From the NCBI GenBank assembly GCA_028277365.1, contig JANQGK010000040.1, forward strand, positions 1 to 50,169: DNA of 50,169 nucleotides. Direction: 5' to 3'. The notes below the pieces were generated by a model that ran no database searches, had not been told where the DNA came from, and saw only the letters and a list, made by a program, of their open reading frames with translations. A program made the position numbers and the translations under genes. This document shows positions 16,660 to 24,602 of this stretch, piece after piece (positions within the stretch are counted from its first letter, which is position 1; each line of letters opens with the position of its first letter). Source of the stretch: Halieaceae bacterium (GTDB lineage: Bacteria > Pseudomonadota > Gammaproteobacteria > Pseudomonadales > Halieaceae).

Positions 16660-17520
16660 TCAAGCGGCATTCATCGTCTCATAGGCCAGGGGTGCCTGGT
16701 AGCCCAGATACGAGTGCCGCCGCTGTCGGTTATAAAACAGCTCGATGTAGCGGAAGATGGCTTGCCGCGCCTCGTCCCGCGTCTTGAACATCTCATCTCC
16801 TGTCAGTTCATCCTTCAGCGTGTGGAAGAAGCTCTCCGCCACCGCGTTGTCATGGCACTCGCCCTTGCGGCTCATGCTCGAGACCATGCCGTAGCGGGCG
16901 AGATCTTCACGATACACCGCCGCTGTGTACTGGCTGCCCTGGTCGGAGTGCACGAGTGTGCCCCGCGGACGGTCTCGGTGCTGTACGGCCATGGTCAGGG
17001 CGTCTCGCACCAGGTCGGCCGTCAGACGATGACGCATCGACCAACCCACGATTGCCCGGGAGTACAGGTCCAGCACCACCGCCAGGTATAGCCAGCCCTG
17101 GCGAGTCTCGATGAAGGTGATATCCGATACCCACTTCTGATTGGGTGCACCCGCATGGAACTGCCGGTCCAGGTGGTTGGGCTCTGCCGGCTGCACCTCG
17201 CGGTGGCGACGGCAGCGGCGATGGCGGTTGGCGCGTTCCGCCCGGATGCCGTGCGCCCTCATCAGCCGCTCTACCCGGCCAGGGCTGGTGGTAAACCCTC
17301 GATGCAACAGCTCGACATGCATCCGCGGCGAGCCGTAGCTCCGGTAAACCTCACTGTGAATCTGCTGCATCTCCTCTACCAGCCTGGCATTGGCCCGGGC
17401 TCTGGGGCTGGGCGACCGCACTAGCCAGTCGTAATAGCCGCTGCGTGATACCTCCAGGGCAGAACACAGCCGTACCAGGGAGTGGTGCGGCCTCTGCTCC
17501 CGGATAAAGGCGTACTTCAC
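16660..17520 (-). CDS. IS3-family transposase OrfB (DDE integrase core)
   Basis: 286 residues, GTG start overlapping the OrfA stop (GTGA). The HTH_21-like N-terminus is followed by the rve integrase core, with the DDE residues in NQKWVSDITFIE, LVHSDQGSQYT and HDNAVAESFF. The end RRHSYLGYQAPLAYE is typical of IS3-family OrfB. The active enzyme is probably the OrfAB fusion made by -1 frameshifting. Confidence 0.95.
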   Translation of the reverse strand: MKYAFIREQRPHHSLVRLCSALEVSRSGYYDWLVRSPSPRARANARLVEEMQQIHSEVYRSYGSPRMHVELLHRGFTTSPGRVERLMRAHGIRAERANRHRRCRRHREVQPAEPNHLDRQFHAGAPNQKWVSDITFIETRQGWLYLAVVLDLYSRAIVGWSMRHRLTADLVRDALTMAVQHRDRPRGTLVHSDQGSQYTAAVYREDLARYGMVSSMSRKGECHDNAVAESFFHTLKDELTGDEMFKTRDEARQAIFRYIELFYNRQRRHSYLGYQAPLAYETMNAA

Positions 17521-17813
17521 TCCAGGTCGCGCGCGAAGTACGCCGCCGCCTTTTTTAGGATCTCGACCTCCTCCTGGAGGCGCGCGTTCTCGCGCTTGAG
17601 CCTGGCTAGCTCAGCGTCGGCCGGTGGCTTAGGGCCAGGCTTGTTGGAGAAGGCCTGATCACCCCTCAGCTGCAGCTCCTTCTGCCATTTGTAGAGCGAG
17701 TTGCGGCGCACACCGAGTTCTCGAGCGAGCTGTTCGGCAGACTTGTCGCCAGACTCGAGCAGTTTGACGGCCTCCGTCTTGAAGGCCTTGGTATAGGTTT
17801 TTCGTTTGGTCAT
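17517..17813 (-). CDS. IS3-family transposase OrfA (HTH_Tnp_1)
   Basis: 98 residues. It has a helix-turn-helix (YTKAFKTEAVKLLESGDKSA...ELGVRRNSLYKWQKE) and a C-terminal leucine-zipper-like segment (LARLKRENARLQEEVEILKK). Near its end, A AAA AAG (17556 to 17550, minus strand) lies in the right register for -1 frameshifting into OrfB, the usual IS3 mechanism for producing the OrfAB transposase. Confidence 0.94.
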   Translation of the reverse strand: MTKRKTYTKAFKTEAVKLLESGDKSAEQLARELGVRRNSLYKWQKELQLRGDQAFSNKPGPKPPADAELARLKRENARLQEEVEILKKAAAYFARDLE

Positions 17814-17897
17814 CGGTCACTCCGTACGTAAGATTGTCTCTTAGTTGGAATGTCCGATCTATCGGGGGAACTCCAGATCCCTTTTGTTGCTTTTTTA

Positions 17898-18452
17898 TTA
17901 CCGGCATCGAACCTCAGCAACTTCTCGTGCCTTCGCGTCAGTCATGAAAACGATTGGCAAGTGGTCTGGCATGCCGCCCTCACGAGCACACGCATCATTT
18001 AGCAAGTTCTGATCAGTTCGTAATTCAATGTCGTAGTGAGCAATGGAATATGCTCCACCGCGATGCTTGAGATCGAGAAGACCTACGTAAGTGACGGTGC
18101 CAGGTATCACCTCGAACAGCAAAGCTTGTGACCTATCGAGATCCACGGTGCCAGTGCTGGAAACGTAGGTTGTATCGAAGTCAATGTGGGCTATCGAGTA
18201 TTTGCCGGCCTTTAGCGGATGCAGCTTCAGGCCAGTAGGAAGGTGTACAAAGTCGGTACTGCCTCTTGTGCTGAGCGCCACATAGGTTGGCTGCTTCTGT
18301 TTTTCCGGCGTAACGATCGCATCAAATATGATAAAGGCATCATCAGAGACAGCACGGGCGGGAATCGCTAGCAAAGCCAGTATAGAAAGCAGCGTAGAAC
18401 TTCTAACTAGAACTTCGGCTCTCACAAGAGAGTTAATCGAAGTGCGATACAT
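17898..18452 (-). CDS. Uncharacterised secreted protein
   Basis: 184 residues from the ATG at 18452; an upstream in-frame TTG at 18476 is less likely. The signal peptide is SSTLLSILALLAIPARA with a probable cut after ARA. The mature part contains a two-fold repeated pattern: GKYSIAHIDFDTTYVSS and GAYSIAHYDIELRTD, each in a strand-rich context (FEVIPGTVTYVGLLDL). This suggests a small beta-sandwich. I do not recognise a family. Its 3' end lies 22 bp from the IS end, and the coding part appears untouched by the insertion. Confidence 0.65.
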   Translation of the reverse strand: MYRTSINSLVRAEVLVRSSTLLSILALLAIPARAVSDDAFIIFDAIVTPEKQKQPTYVALSTRGSTDFVHLPTGLKLHPLKAGKYSIAHIDFDTTYVSSTGTVDLDRSQALLFEVIPGTVTYVGLLDLKHRGGAYSIAHYDIELRTDQNLLNDACAREGGMPDHLPIVFMTDAKAREVAEVRCR

Positions 18453-18510
18453 ATTGCCAAAGTCCTTGCGCCACAAATAAATGTGGATAAATGAAGAAAT
18501 GCGATTTTGA

Positions 18511-18570
18511 TATTGAGGTCAGAGTAACATTTGCTGGGCCACTTGCCTTGCAACCATACTCTGATCCCGT
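18511..18570. repeat. Interspersed repeat, copy 3
   Basis: GAGGTCAGAGTAACATTTGC (18515-18534) is followed by ACTCTGATCCC (18558-18568) in inverted orientation, a compact form of the family. The 30 bp from 18511 are nearly identical to those from 19511 on the other side of the methyltransferase gene. Confidence 0.65.
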
Positions 18571-18589
18571 ACCCAGATTCCCAGTTGCG

Positions 18590-18631
18590 TTTGGAGTGAG
18601 TTTACGGAGCGGCAGTAATTCTGACTCCAAA
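18590..18631. repeat. Diverged inverted repeat of the same family
   Basis: TTTGGAGTGAG (18590-18600) pairs with CTGACTCCAAA (18621-18631), one mismatch at the G/C step, around a 20-nt centre. The arm end TCTGACTCC is a variant of the family arm CTCTGACCCC. Confidence 0.45.
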
Positions 18632-18777
18632 CATCGTTTCTGAGTTACAACTTGCAACTGACGACAAGATTGCCCTTCTCTGGCACGACGTTAGTGGTGA
18701 CGGTTGTACTACTAAAAGGGTCGGAGCTCTTATACAGATATCGCACGTTTCGCAGTTTGAGAGCTAAGAGTCGAACG

Positions 18778-19419
18778 CTACTGACCAGTTTTCGCTGACG
18801 CGGCTCTTGGCCGACGCTTTTTGCTCCTCTTGTAACGCTTTTGGTACTCACGCCGCTGCTTAGTCACTTCGTAAAGAACGATCCCTGAAGTGGTGCCGAG
18901 GTTCAGGCTCTCGATCATTCCAAACATGGGAATACTCACACACGCCTCCGAATGTTCTACTGCAAGATCGCTGATACCTCTCGATTCGTTTCCGAACCAC
19001 ACTGCCAACTTTGTGTGTTCCGTGTAGTCTGCCTCATGCAGTATCACATTCTTCTTGCCCTTTACATGGGGCGAAGTAACTACGGATACGAATCGATTCT
19101 TCTCAAGATGAGCTATGCAATCTTCGGTGCTATCGAACCGTTTCACGAAGCTCCACTTCACCGCTGAGACCGAAGTCTTGCTGAGAGATTTCCTCTCACG
19201 CATATCTTGCCAGTCGTCTGGAAGCGCCTTCCTGGGATCGACGATATAGGTTTTCTCTACTCCAAGCGCATCTACGTTTCTGATGACGGTGCCAATGTTC
19301 CTGATGTCAGAGGGGTTTTCAATTACCGCGATCAAATTTTTGCAGCGGTAATCTTTAATCTCATCAGCGCGCAATCTGGCCGCAGATTTCGTTTTCGTAG
19401 CCCCGGGTTTTCCAGCCAT
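18778..19419 (-). CDS. TrmH/SpoU-family RNA 2'-O-methyltransferase
   Basis: 213 residues. The SPOUT knot motifs are clear: motif 1 NPSDIRNIGTVIRNVDALGV, motif 2 LAVWFGNESRGIS, motif 3 CVSIPMFGMIESLNLGTTSG, with SAM bound in the knot. The nearest known relatives methylate a ribose in tRNA (TrmH, G18) or rRNA; the exact target is uncertain. The C-terminal tail is very basic (KRYKRSKKRRPRAASAKTGQ), suggesting RNA contact. The gene is flanked by two nearly identical 30-bp repeats exactly 1000 bp apart, and its stop codon falls inside a further repeat-like stretch (GCTAAGAGTCGA...CTGACC), so it may have moved as a unit. Confidence 0.88.
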   Translation of the reverse strand: MAGKPGATKTKSAARLRADEIKDYRCKNLIAVIENPSDIRNIGTVIRNVDALGVEKTYIVDPRKALPDDWQDMRERKSLSKTSVSAVKWSFVKRFDSTEDCIAHLEKNRFVSVVTSPHVKGKKNVILHEADYTEHTKLAVWFGNESRGISDLAVEHSEACVSIPMFGMIESLNLGTTSGIVLYEVTKQRREYQKRYKRSKKRRPRAASAKTGQ

Positions 19420-19510
19420 CTGATGTTCAATCCGCTATTCGGTTTTGAGTCAAAGGCGTCCACTGCCTCGCTCTGCCCAAACACTTTCGCTGTCGAAGCA
19501 AAGCTTAGAA

Positions 19511-19540
19511 TATTGGGTTCAGAGTAACATTTGCGAGGGC
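19511..19540. repeat. Interspersed repeat, copy 4
   Basis: TTCAGAGTAACATTTGCG lies in a 30-bp stretch whose first 24 bases match those at 18511-18534 at 22 positions, in the same orientation. It lies upstream of the methyltransferase gene; no right-hand arm was seen. Confidence 0.55.
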
Positions 19541-19658
19541 TTCAGGCGCCGAATGCGATGCTTGGCGGGATCATTGGGAAAGCAGTATCGGTGGGGCGCA
19601 CAGAGCCGAGTGCTGAGCAGTGACCCACTCAGCACGCGGTTTATGCTGTGTTGGTGAA

Positions 19659-20222
19659 CTAGTTTAAGACGATGCCGTAGACACCCGCTGGCCCGCTGGA
19701 ACAGGCGAGTCCTCTGCTGTACCAGTCGGGGTCAGAGGCGTTGTCGTTGTGCCTCGAATCGTCGTTAACGCAATCCCATCCATCCTGATCCAGGACGATC
19801 CATTCCTCCCACTGCCCGCTCGCGTTTCTAATTTTTGGCTTCAAATAGGCGAACGTAGACTGAGTCGTCCAGCAGCCGCCCTCATATTGGGAGGAAACAA
19901 GCAGACTCGACAAGTTTGACGTAAACACTGCCGCATACAGGGGGAAGCTTGAGCCCGGATTGACGGGCGTGCTGCCAGTGAGAAACACATCGCTAGCGGG
20001 CAGCTCGGCCTCGCTACTATAGTACGGAAGAAGCGAGGAGGTGGGCGGGACAGGGAGCAACTGTGCTGCCGCGCAGTTCAGTTTAACTTCCTGGTTAGGG
20101 GTTGGAGTGAGTATGGTGAATTCTTGATTGACGGGAATTGTGCTACCGGCAATGGGCAAAAGGCAGCCCGAGAGCCCTAGTAACAGGCATACGGCAAACA
20201 AGTATCTAAGTGCGTAATCCAT
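19659..20222 (-). CDS. Uncharacterised lipoprotein
   Basis: 187 residues starting MDYALRYLFAVCLLLGLSGC: lipobox LSGC with acylated C20. The mature part has several cysteines (LNCAAAQ, GGCWTTQ, GWDCVNDD, LACSSG) that could form disulfides in the periplasm, and aromatic strand-like segments (SFPLYAAVFTSNLSSLLVS). No domain recognised. The flanking DNA carries repeats on one side and a terminator-like hairpin on the other, so it is probably transcribed alone. Confidence 0.7.
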   Translation of the reverse strand: MDYALRYLFAVCLLLGLSGCLLPIAGSTIPVNQEFTILTPTPNQEVKLNCAAAQLLPVPPTSSLLPYYSSEAELPASDVFLTGSTPVNPGSSFPLYAAVFTSNLSSLLVSSQYEGGCWTTQSTFAYLKPKIRNASGQWEEWIVLDQDGWDCVNDDSRHNDNASDPDWYSRGLACSSGPAGVYGIVLN

Positions 20223-20291
20223 AACGGTACCTTCCTTCTTTACAGCTATACAGATGAGGAAATTCTCCTAGAGGCGCCGAGGCGCCCCAGT

Positions 20292-20331
20292 AAAAAGACT
20301 AGTCGAATCTGGTAGACCACTTAGTCTTTTT
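20292..20331. terminator. Terminator-like hairpin between lipoprotein and GST genes
   Basis: AAAAAGACTA (20292-20301) pairs perfectly with TAGTCTTTTT (20322-20331) around a 20-nt loop. The A and T tracts make it a possible bidirectional intrinsic terminator. It lies ~145 bp beyond the GST stop codon. Two tandem GAGGCGCC units precede it at 20273-20288. Confidence 0.45.
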
Positions 20332-20475
20332 TGTTCGGAGAGTAAGTCCGGGTTATGCCATGGATGTTGATAACAGCTCACTCAAATGCTGGCTTTGGCC
20401 CCAGGCTCCAATCACCAGAAGCCGCCTGACGAAATGAGCCCTGCAGAAGTTATGAATGTGATGCCGTGGTGATGT

Positions 20476-21084
20476 TCAAGTCATTGGGCCGTCGAGTTCG
20501 TCGGCGCGCCGATACGCGTTGCGGTTAGTAACGCGACGCGCGTACGCCTCGAAAGCGTCGCGCTTCTCGATCACGCCGGATAGCAGACCCCAACTGACCT
20601 GGGAGCCGACGTAAACGTCTGCCGCACTGAAGGTTTCGCCCGTGATATACGGGCTGCCGGATACTGCTGATTCAAGCGCATCGAGAGTGTCAGAAAGGGT
20701 GCCGTAACCCGCTGTCACTTCGCGTCCTTCGGGCACGGCAAAGCCCAGTGAGGCGTTGATGACGGCGGACTCCAGTGGTCCGGCCGCGAAGAAGAGCCAT
20801 CGGTAATACTCAGCTCGATCCGCTACCGATGGTGCGAGCTTTGCGTCTGGAAAAGCATCCGCTAAGTAGGCACAAATTGCCGCACATTCGGTCACCACCT
20901 TGTTACCGTGTTGAATCGCGGGCACTTTACCCATTGGATTAATGGCAAGGTACGCCGGATCCTTCATGGTGGTGCCGTACTCCAGTATTTCCGTCTGGTA
21001 CGGTACGCCGACTTCTTCAAGCATCCAGCGCGCAACGCGCCCGCGGGATTTTGGGTTGGTGTAGAACACGAGTTCATCACTCAT
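20476..21084 (-). CDS. Glutathione S-transferase family protein
   Basis: 202 residues. The N-terminal thioredoxin-like domain has LVFYTNPKSRGRVARWMLEE, AINPMGKVPAIQHG (cis-proline) and VVTECAAICAYLADAFPD (the glutathione gamma-Glu contact 'ECAAI' in place of the usual E-S). The helical C-terminal domain contains GETFSAADVYVGSQVSW. It probably conjugates or reduces an electrophile with glutathione in the cytosol; the substrate is unknown. It is a single gene with its own upstream region. Confidence 0.9.
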   Translation of the reverse strand: MSDELVFYTNPKSRGRVARWMLEEVGVPYQTEILEYGTTMKDPAYLAINPMGKVPAIQHGNKVVTECAAICAYLADAFPDAKLAPSVADRAEYYRWLFFAAGPLESAVINASLGFAVPEGREVTAGYGTLSDTLDALESAVSGSPYITGETFSAADVYVGSQVSWGLLSGVIEKRDAFEAYARRVTNRNAYRRADELDGPMT

Positions 21085-21178
21085 AGCGCTAACTCTCCCG
21101 GCCAGCTAGCTGGCGGTCATTTTGAAGAGAAATCGTAACACGTGCTGAATTTGTGAGCTCACCGGTCTTAGCCTGACT

Positions 21179-21212
21179 GCTAAGAGTCGAGGGCTCTGAC
21201 CCCATTTATTCG
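21179..21212. repeat. Interspersed repeat, copy 5 (single right arm)
   Basis: CTCTGACCCCATTTATTCG at 21194-21212 matches the right arm of copy 6 (CTCTGACCCCATTTATTGG) almost exactly. It is preceded by GCTAAGAGTCGA, which also occurs at 18763-18774. CTTAGC/GCTAAG forms a small hairpin just before it (21167-21184). Confidence 0.55.
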
Positions 21213-21266
21213 AGTAGCTTTTTTGGGGCTGCCGCTCATAGCGCTGCTCCGGTTGGGAGTTCCAGG

Positions 21267-21677
21267 TTAGCGGCTCCCGTCACTTTCTCCTTCTTCGCGT
21301 CGCTGGGCGTCTGCACCAGTACCAACTTTGCGGCGTGTCCCACCATCGCGCTCTCGCCTGCTCTCCTGCTGCCTCAGGCGGTACTCTTCCATTTGTCGCC
21401 GGACTTTTTGTTCGTACTCCGGCGAGCCGGGCTGAAGCTCGGGTTGCAGAGGTTCAGGTTCCGGCGGCGCCGGTGGCCTCACCGGCACACTGTCCGCCGG
21501 ATTGGTTGGCGGAATAATCACGGGCCGCGCGCCCTGGGAAGGTATGTCGCTGTATGACGGAACGCCTTCCTGGTCCTTCTTTTCATAGACCATGATTTCG
21601 TCCCGAAACTGGGCCGCAGCCTGACCTGCGACGGCCAGTAGAACGATCGAGATAATGAGTGTTGTCAGCTGCCGCAT
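21267..21677 (-). CDS. DUF4124-like periplasmic protein
   Basis: 136 residues with a signal peptide (LIISIVLLAVAGQAAAQ). The start of the mature protein (VYEKKDQEGVPSYSDIPSQG) fits the DUF4124 pattern 'Y+W.D..G...YSD.P..GA'. It is followed by a proline-rich stretch and a charged helical tail (YEQKVRRQMEEYRLRQQESR). No enzymatic motif; function unknown. The stop of the large acyltransferase fusion lies 96 bp upstream of its start, so it could be the last gene of that transcript. Confidence 0.75.
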   Translation of the reverse strand: MRQLTTLIISIVLLAVAGQAAAQFRDEIMVYEKKDQEGVPSYSDIPSQGARPVIIPPTNPADSVPVRPPAPPEPEPLQPELQPGSPEYEQKVRRQMEEYRLRQQESRRERDGGTRRKVGTGADAQRREEGESDGSR

Positions 21678-21773
21678 GCTCCCTCCCCGGAGGATACCCC
21701 TGGTGCCGGCTTCATACCGTGGCGCGCCCCTCTGAATCGATACAGCCTAATTTACCGGCTAACCTGCTGGATG

Positions 21774-24602
21774 TCAGGCGAGATCAGGCTCCCCGCAATG
21801 TCGCAGGATGAAGGCGCGGCAGTGAGCTCTCAGCTCAAGCGCGATCTGCCAATCATCTTCGCCCGCTTCCGGCTGCACATCCTGGCAATGAACGGGTTGA
21901 CCAATTTCGATGTGGATCGACCCCCGCCGCGGAAACGAGCTTTCGGGCCGCAATATGGACCTGGTACCGCGGATAGCAACGGGTACAACGGGTGCACCGG
22001 CTTGCGCCGCGACCGTGAAAGCGCCCAGGTGAAAGGACGTCAGGCCAGGAATGCGGGTAAACGTGCCCTCCGGGAAAAACATCAGCGCATTGCCCTGCTG
22101 CAGCACGTTCGACAAGTGGTGGCTGTCACTGACGCTCTTGCTGATATCGGAGCGCTCAACAAACTCCGTATTGATGGCCTGCAATGGCCTGCGCATGAGG
22201 AAGTTCTTCGCCAGTTCCGACTTCGCAACGAAACGAAACATCCTCGGCAGCCTGGCGACCAGTGCGAAGCTATCGATATAGCTGGCGTGATTGGCAACCA
22301 GCACGTAGGTGCTGCCCTGGGCTGGGAGATTGTCGAGACCGCTGACACTCACCGGCGTTGCAGTGAGCCTCATCAGGAGTCGGGCGCAGCCGCGTGCCAG
22401 GGACCAGCGCCAGGCAAGCTTCGGCGTAATCATGACAGAGAACCAGGCTGCCGCCGCAACCAGCGCGAACGTAAATCCGCAATAGACGGCGTAGGCGGTC
22501 GCCGCCAGGGAATCGGTACCGCGCCGCAATTGCGGGCGCACGCCACTGAAGGCCAGCCTGACCAGCTGCCAGGGCAAGCTGCGCTGGCGCCGGCCAATTT
22601 CCCCTTTTTCGAACAGCTCGCGGCTGGCCGCGCGGCGAATCTTGCCGCTCGAGGTTTTCAGTACGGTACCGGGCGGCGCCAGAATCACCTCATCCGGCGG
22701 CGCGCCTGCGAGGTCGGTGGCCAGCGCATTGATCTCGGCACGCAGGCGTTCCCGCTCGGCGTGGTCGGTGTTGTGAGTTTCCGCCAACACGATGAGCCGT
22801 TCCGTCGCCGCAGCGGTGTCGGCACTGCCAAAGGCGGCGACGCGACCTGTGCGAATGCCCGGCACATTGCCGACGGCCTCTTCCAGCTCATGGGGATAGA
22901 TGTTGCGTCCCGCCCGTATGATGACGTCCTTGATCCGCCCCGTGATAAAGATCTCGCCCCTGGAGACGTAGGCCAGGTCACCGGAATCGAGCCAGTCCTG
23001 GTGGAACAGTTTTCGGGTATTGTCGACATCGCGGTAATAGCCGCTGGTGGTCGAGGGACCACGAAATTGCAGTCGACCTTCCCGGCGTTCGGGCAGCTCG
23101 CGCCCCGCCGGATCGACAATGCGGACCTGGTGATCGGGCAGGGGAGAACCGCTGGAAACGAAGTGCAGGGGGTTTTGCCCCGCGTCCGGCTCGGTTTTCG
23201 CAAGCCCGGAATTCATAAACGTCGCGCGCTCAATCTGGTCGATCAACGGGCCCCGGTTCAGCGGGGGAAACACCAGCCCCACGGAAGATTCGGCAAGCCC
23301 ATACACCGGCATCATGGCCTGGGCGCTGAAGCCATAGTGGGCGAAACGGTCTGTGAACTGCTGCAGGGTTTCCGGGCTGACCGCCTCGGCCCCGTTAAAG
23401 GCGGCGCGCCAGCTACTCAGGTCCAGCCCCTCAATATCCTCGTCCCCAAGGCGTTTCAAGCAGTATTCGTAACCGAAGTTGGGGGATGCAGACAGGGTGC
23501 CCCGGTATTGGTGGATGGTCCACAACCAGCGCTCCGGCCGGGCGAGGAAACTCAGGGGCGACATCACTATCAGCAACATGGCGTAGTAGAGGCTCCCCAG
23601 CCAGGCGCCGATGAGACCCATGTCGTGATACAGCGGCAACCAGCTCACGAAAACATCCTGGGACGTTGCCTCGATGGTTCTCCCCATGGCGCGGATGTTG
23701 GCCAGTAGGTTTGCATGGGTCAACACCACGCCTTTGGGATTGCCGGTACTGCCCGAGGTGTACTGGATGAAAGCGATATCGCTACTTTTCAGTACCGGGT
23801 TTTTCGCCAACGCGTTGGCCGTGGTCAGCTCGGATACCGTCACGATGTGCTTCAGACAGGGTACGTGAGATCGCAGCAGGCGCGCCACATTGGTCGCTTC
23901 GGGAACGGTGATGAGTGTGACCGCGCGGCAGTTGGCCAGGATGCGCGCATGCCGCAGCATATGGTCCTCGAGTTGTGAGGGTCTGGCCGGTGGGTACACG
24001 GGGACCGGGATGCCGCCAGCTATCAAAATGCCGAAAAAGCTGTAGAAGTAGTCTGCCTCGCTGGGCAACATGACGGCGACCGGTTCGGCAGGTTGCAGCC
24101 CCGCCTGTTGCAGGCCGGCGGCGACTTTCAGTGCGCCAGCTTTCAGCTGCCGATAGGTGAGGCGTTCCCCCTCGCCCTCCTCCATGCGGAGCTGGATATG
24201 GGGTCGCTCGGGATGTTGTTCGACATGCCAGTCAAGCACGTCCAGAAGCGTTGCGGCCTCATCCGGTGCGGCTCCCGCCCGCTCGAGGGCCACCTCCCTG
24301 GTGTCGGTGTCCCGCACGGTGACGCTTGCGGCGGCCGCCCCCTGGATAGCACGTAACAGGTCGCGGGCTGTTTCGGTTTCGGCAAAACTGCGCTCGGGTA
24401 GCGCGATTTCGAAATGGCACTCAACGCGGCTGATCAGTTCGACGCGGGTGAGGCTGTCGAGGCCGAGGTCTCTCTCAAAGTGGCTGTCCAGCTCGATGGT
24501 GCCGGTTGAGGATCGCTGTGGGTGCACTTCCGCCACTAACGTTTGAATCAACGATAGCAGGCCTTCAGCAGTCTGGTCCGGGGAGGGCCCTGGGTGGTTC
24601 AT
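21774..24602 (-). CDS. ACP - fatty acyl-AMP ligase - 1-acylglycerol-3-phosphate acyltransferase fusion
   Basis: 942 residues in three parts. Residues ~1-90 are an acyl carrier domain with the phosphopantetheine serine in DLGLDSLTRVE. Residues ~110-680 are an adenylating domain with FIQYTSGSTGNPKG, the FAAL-like VPVYPPARPSQLEDH, LPLYHDMGLIGAWLG, PVYGLAESSVGL and GYYRDVDNTRKLF...DSGDLAY. The last ~230 residues have a membrane helix pair and a PlsC domain (ANHASYIDS, an HX4D motif, and FFPEGTFTRIPG). The order suggests free fatty acid is adenylated, loaded on the in-cis ACP and passed to a lysophospholipid-like acceptor. The product is unknown; it resembles bacterial 2-acyl-GPE acyltransferase/synthetase in logic but has its own ACP. 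Confidence 0.9.
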   Translation of the reverse strand: MNHPGPSPDQTAEGLLSLIQTLVAEVHPQRSSTGTIELDSHFERDLGLDSLTRVELISRVECHFEIALPERSFAETETARDLLRAIQGAAAASVTVRDTDTREVALERAGAAPDEAATLLDVLDWHVEQHPERPHIQLRMEEGEGERLTYRQLKAGALKVAAGLQQAGLQPAEPVAVMLPSEADYFYSFFGILIAGGIPVPVYPPARPSQLEDHMLRHARILANCRAVTLITVPEATNVARLLRSHVPCLKHIVTVSELTTANALAKNPVLKSSDIAFIQYTSGSTGNPKGVVLTHANLLANIRAMGRTIEATSQDVFVSWLPLYHDMGLIGAWLGSLYYAMLLIVMSPLSFLARPERWLWTIHQYRGTLSASPNFGYEYCLKRLGDEDIEGLDLSSWRAAFNGAEAVSPETLQQFTDRFAHYGFSAQAMMPVYGLAESSVGLVFPPLNRGPLIDQIERATFMNSGLAKTEPDAGQNPLHFVSSGSPLPDHQVRIVDPAGRELPERREGRLQFRGPSTTSGYYRDVDNTRKLFHQDWLDSGDLAYVSRGEIFITGRIKDVIIRAGRNIYPHELEEAVGNVPGIRTGRVAAFGSADTAAATERLIVLAETHNTDHAERERLRAEINALATDLAGAPPDEVILAPPGTVLKTSSGKIRRAASRELFEKGEIGRRQRSLPWQLVRLAFSGVRPQLRRGTDSLAATAYAVYCGFTFALVAAAAWFSVMITPKLAWRWSLARGCARLLMRLTATPVSVSGLDNLPAQGSTYVLVANHASYIDSFALVARLPRMFRFVAKSELAKNFLMRRPLQAINTEFVERSDISKSVSDSHHLSNVLQQGNALMFFPEGTFTRIPGLTSFHLGAFTVAAQAGAPVVPVAIRGTRSILRPESSFPRRGSIHIEIGQPVHCQDVQPEAGEDDWQIALELRAHCRAFILRHCGEPDLA

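Larger units (their letters stand above)
16629..17875 (-). mobile_element. Complete IS3-family insertion sequence
   Basis: 1247 bp, bounded by 25-bp imperfect terminal inverted repeats (22 of 25 matching). The left end begins TGGACTTCCCC and the right end finishes GGGGAACTCCA; both inner ends share ATAGATCGGACA. GAT flanks both sides (16626-16628 and 17876-17878), a 3-bp target duplication as expected for the family. Both reading frames are intact and joined by a slippery site, so the element looks functional and fairly recent. Confidence 0.92.
18477..18777. other. Repeat-filled intergenic region
   Basis: These 301 bp contain no gene. They hold copy 3 of the interspersed repeat (18511-18570), a diverged inverted copy (18590-18631), and GCTAAGAGTCGA at 18763-18774. 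That 12-mer also occurs at 21179-21190 next to copy 5. Confidence 0.5.

Noticed and set aside
21771..23708. 645-codon open frame on the plus strand
   Set aside because: It lies entirely opposite the ACP-FAAL-acyltransferase gene, whose domains are clear. The frame has low-complexity composition and no recognisable domain; it is a shadow of high-GC coding DNA.
21774..24602. Polyketide or nonribosomal peptide synthetase module
   Set aside because: An ACP and an adenylating domain are present, but there is no ketosynthase or condensation domain and the chain ends in a PlsC acyltransferase, so lipid acylation is a better reading.
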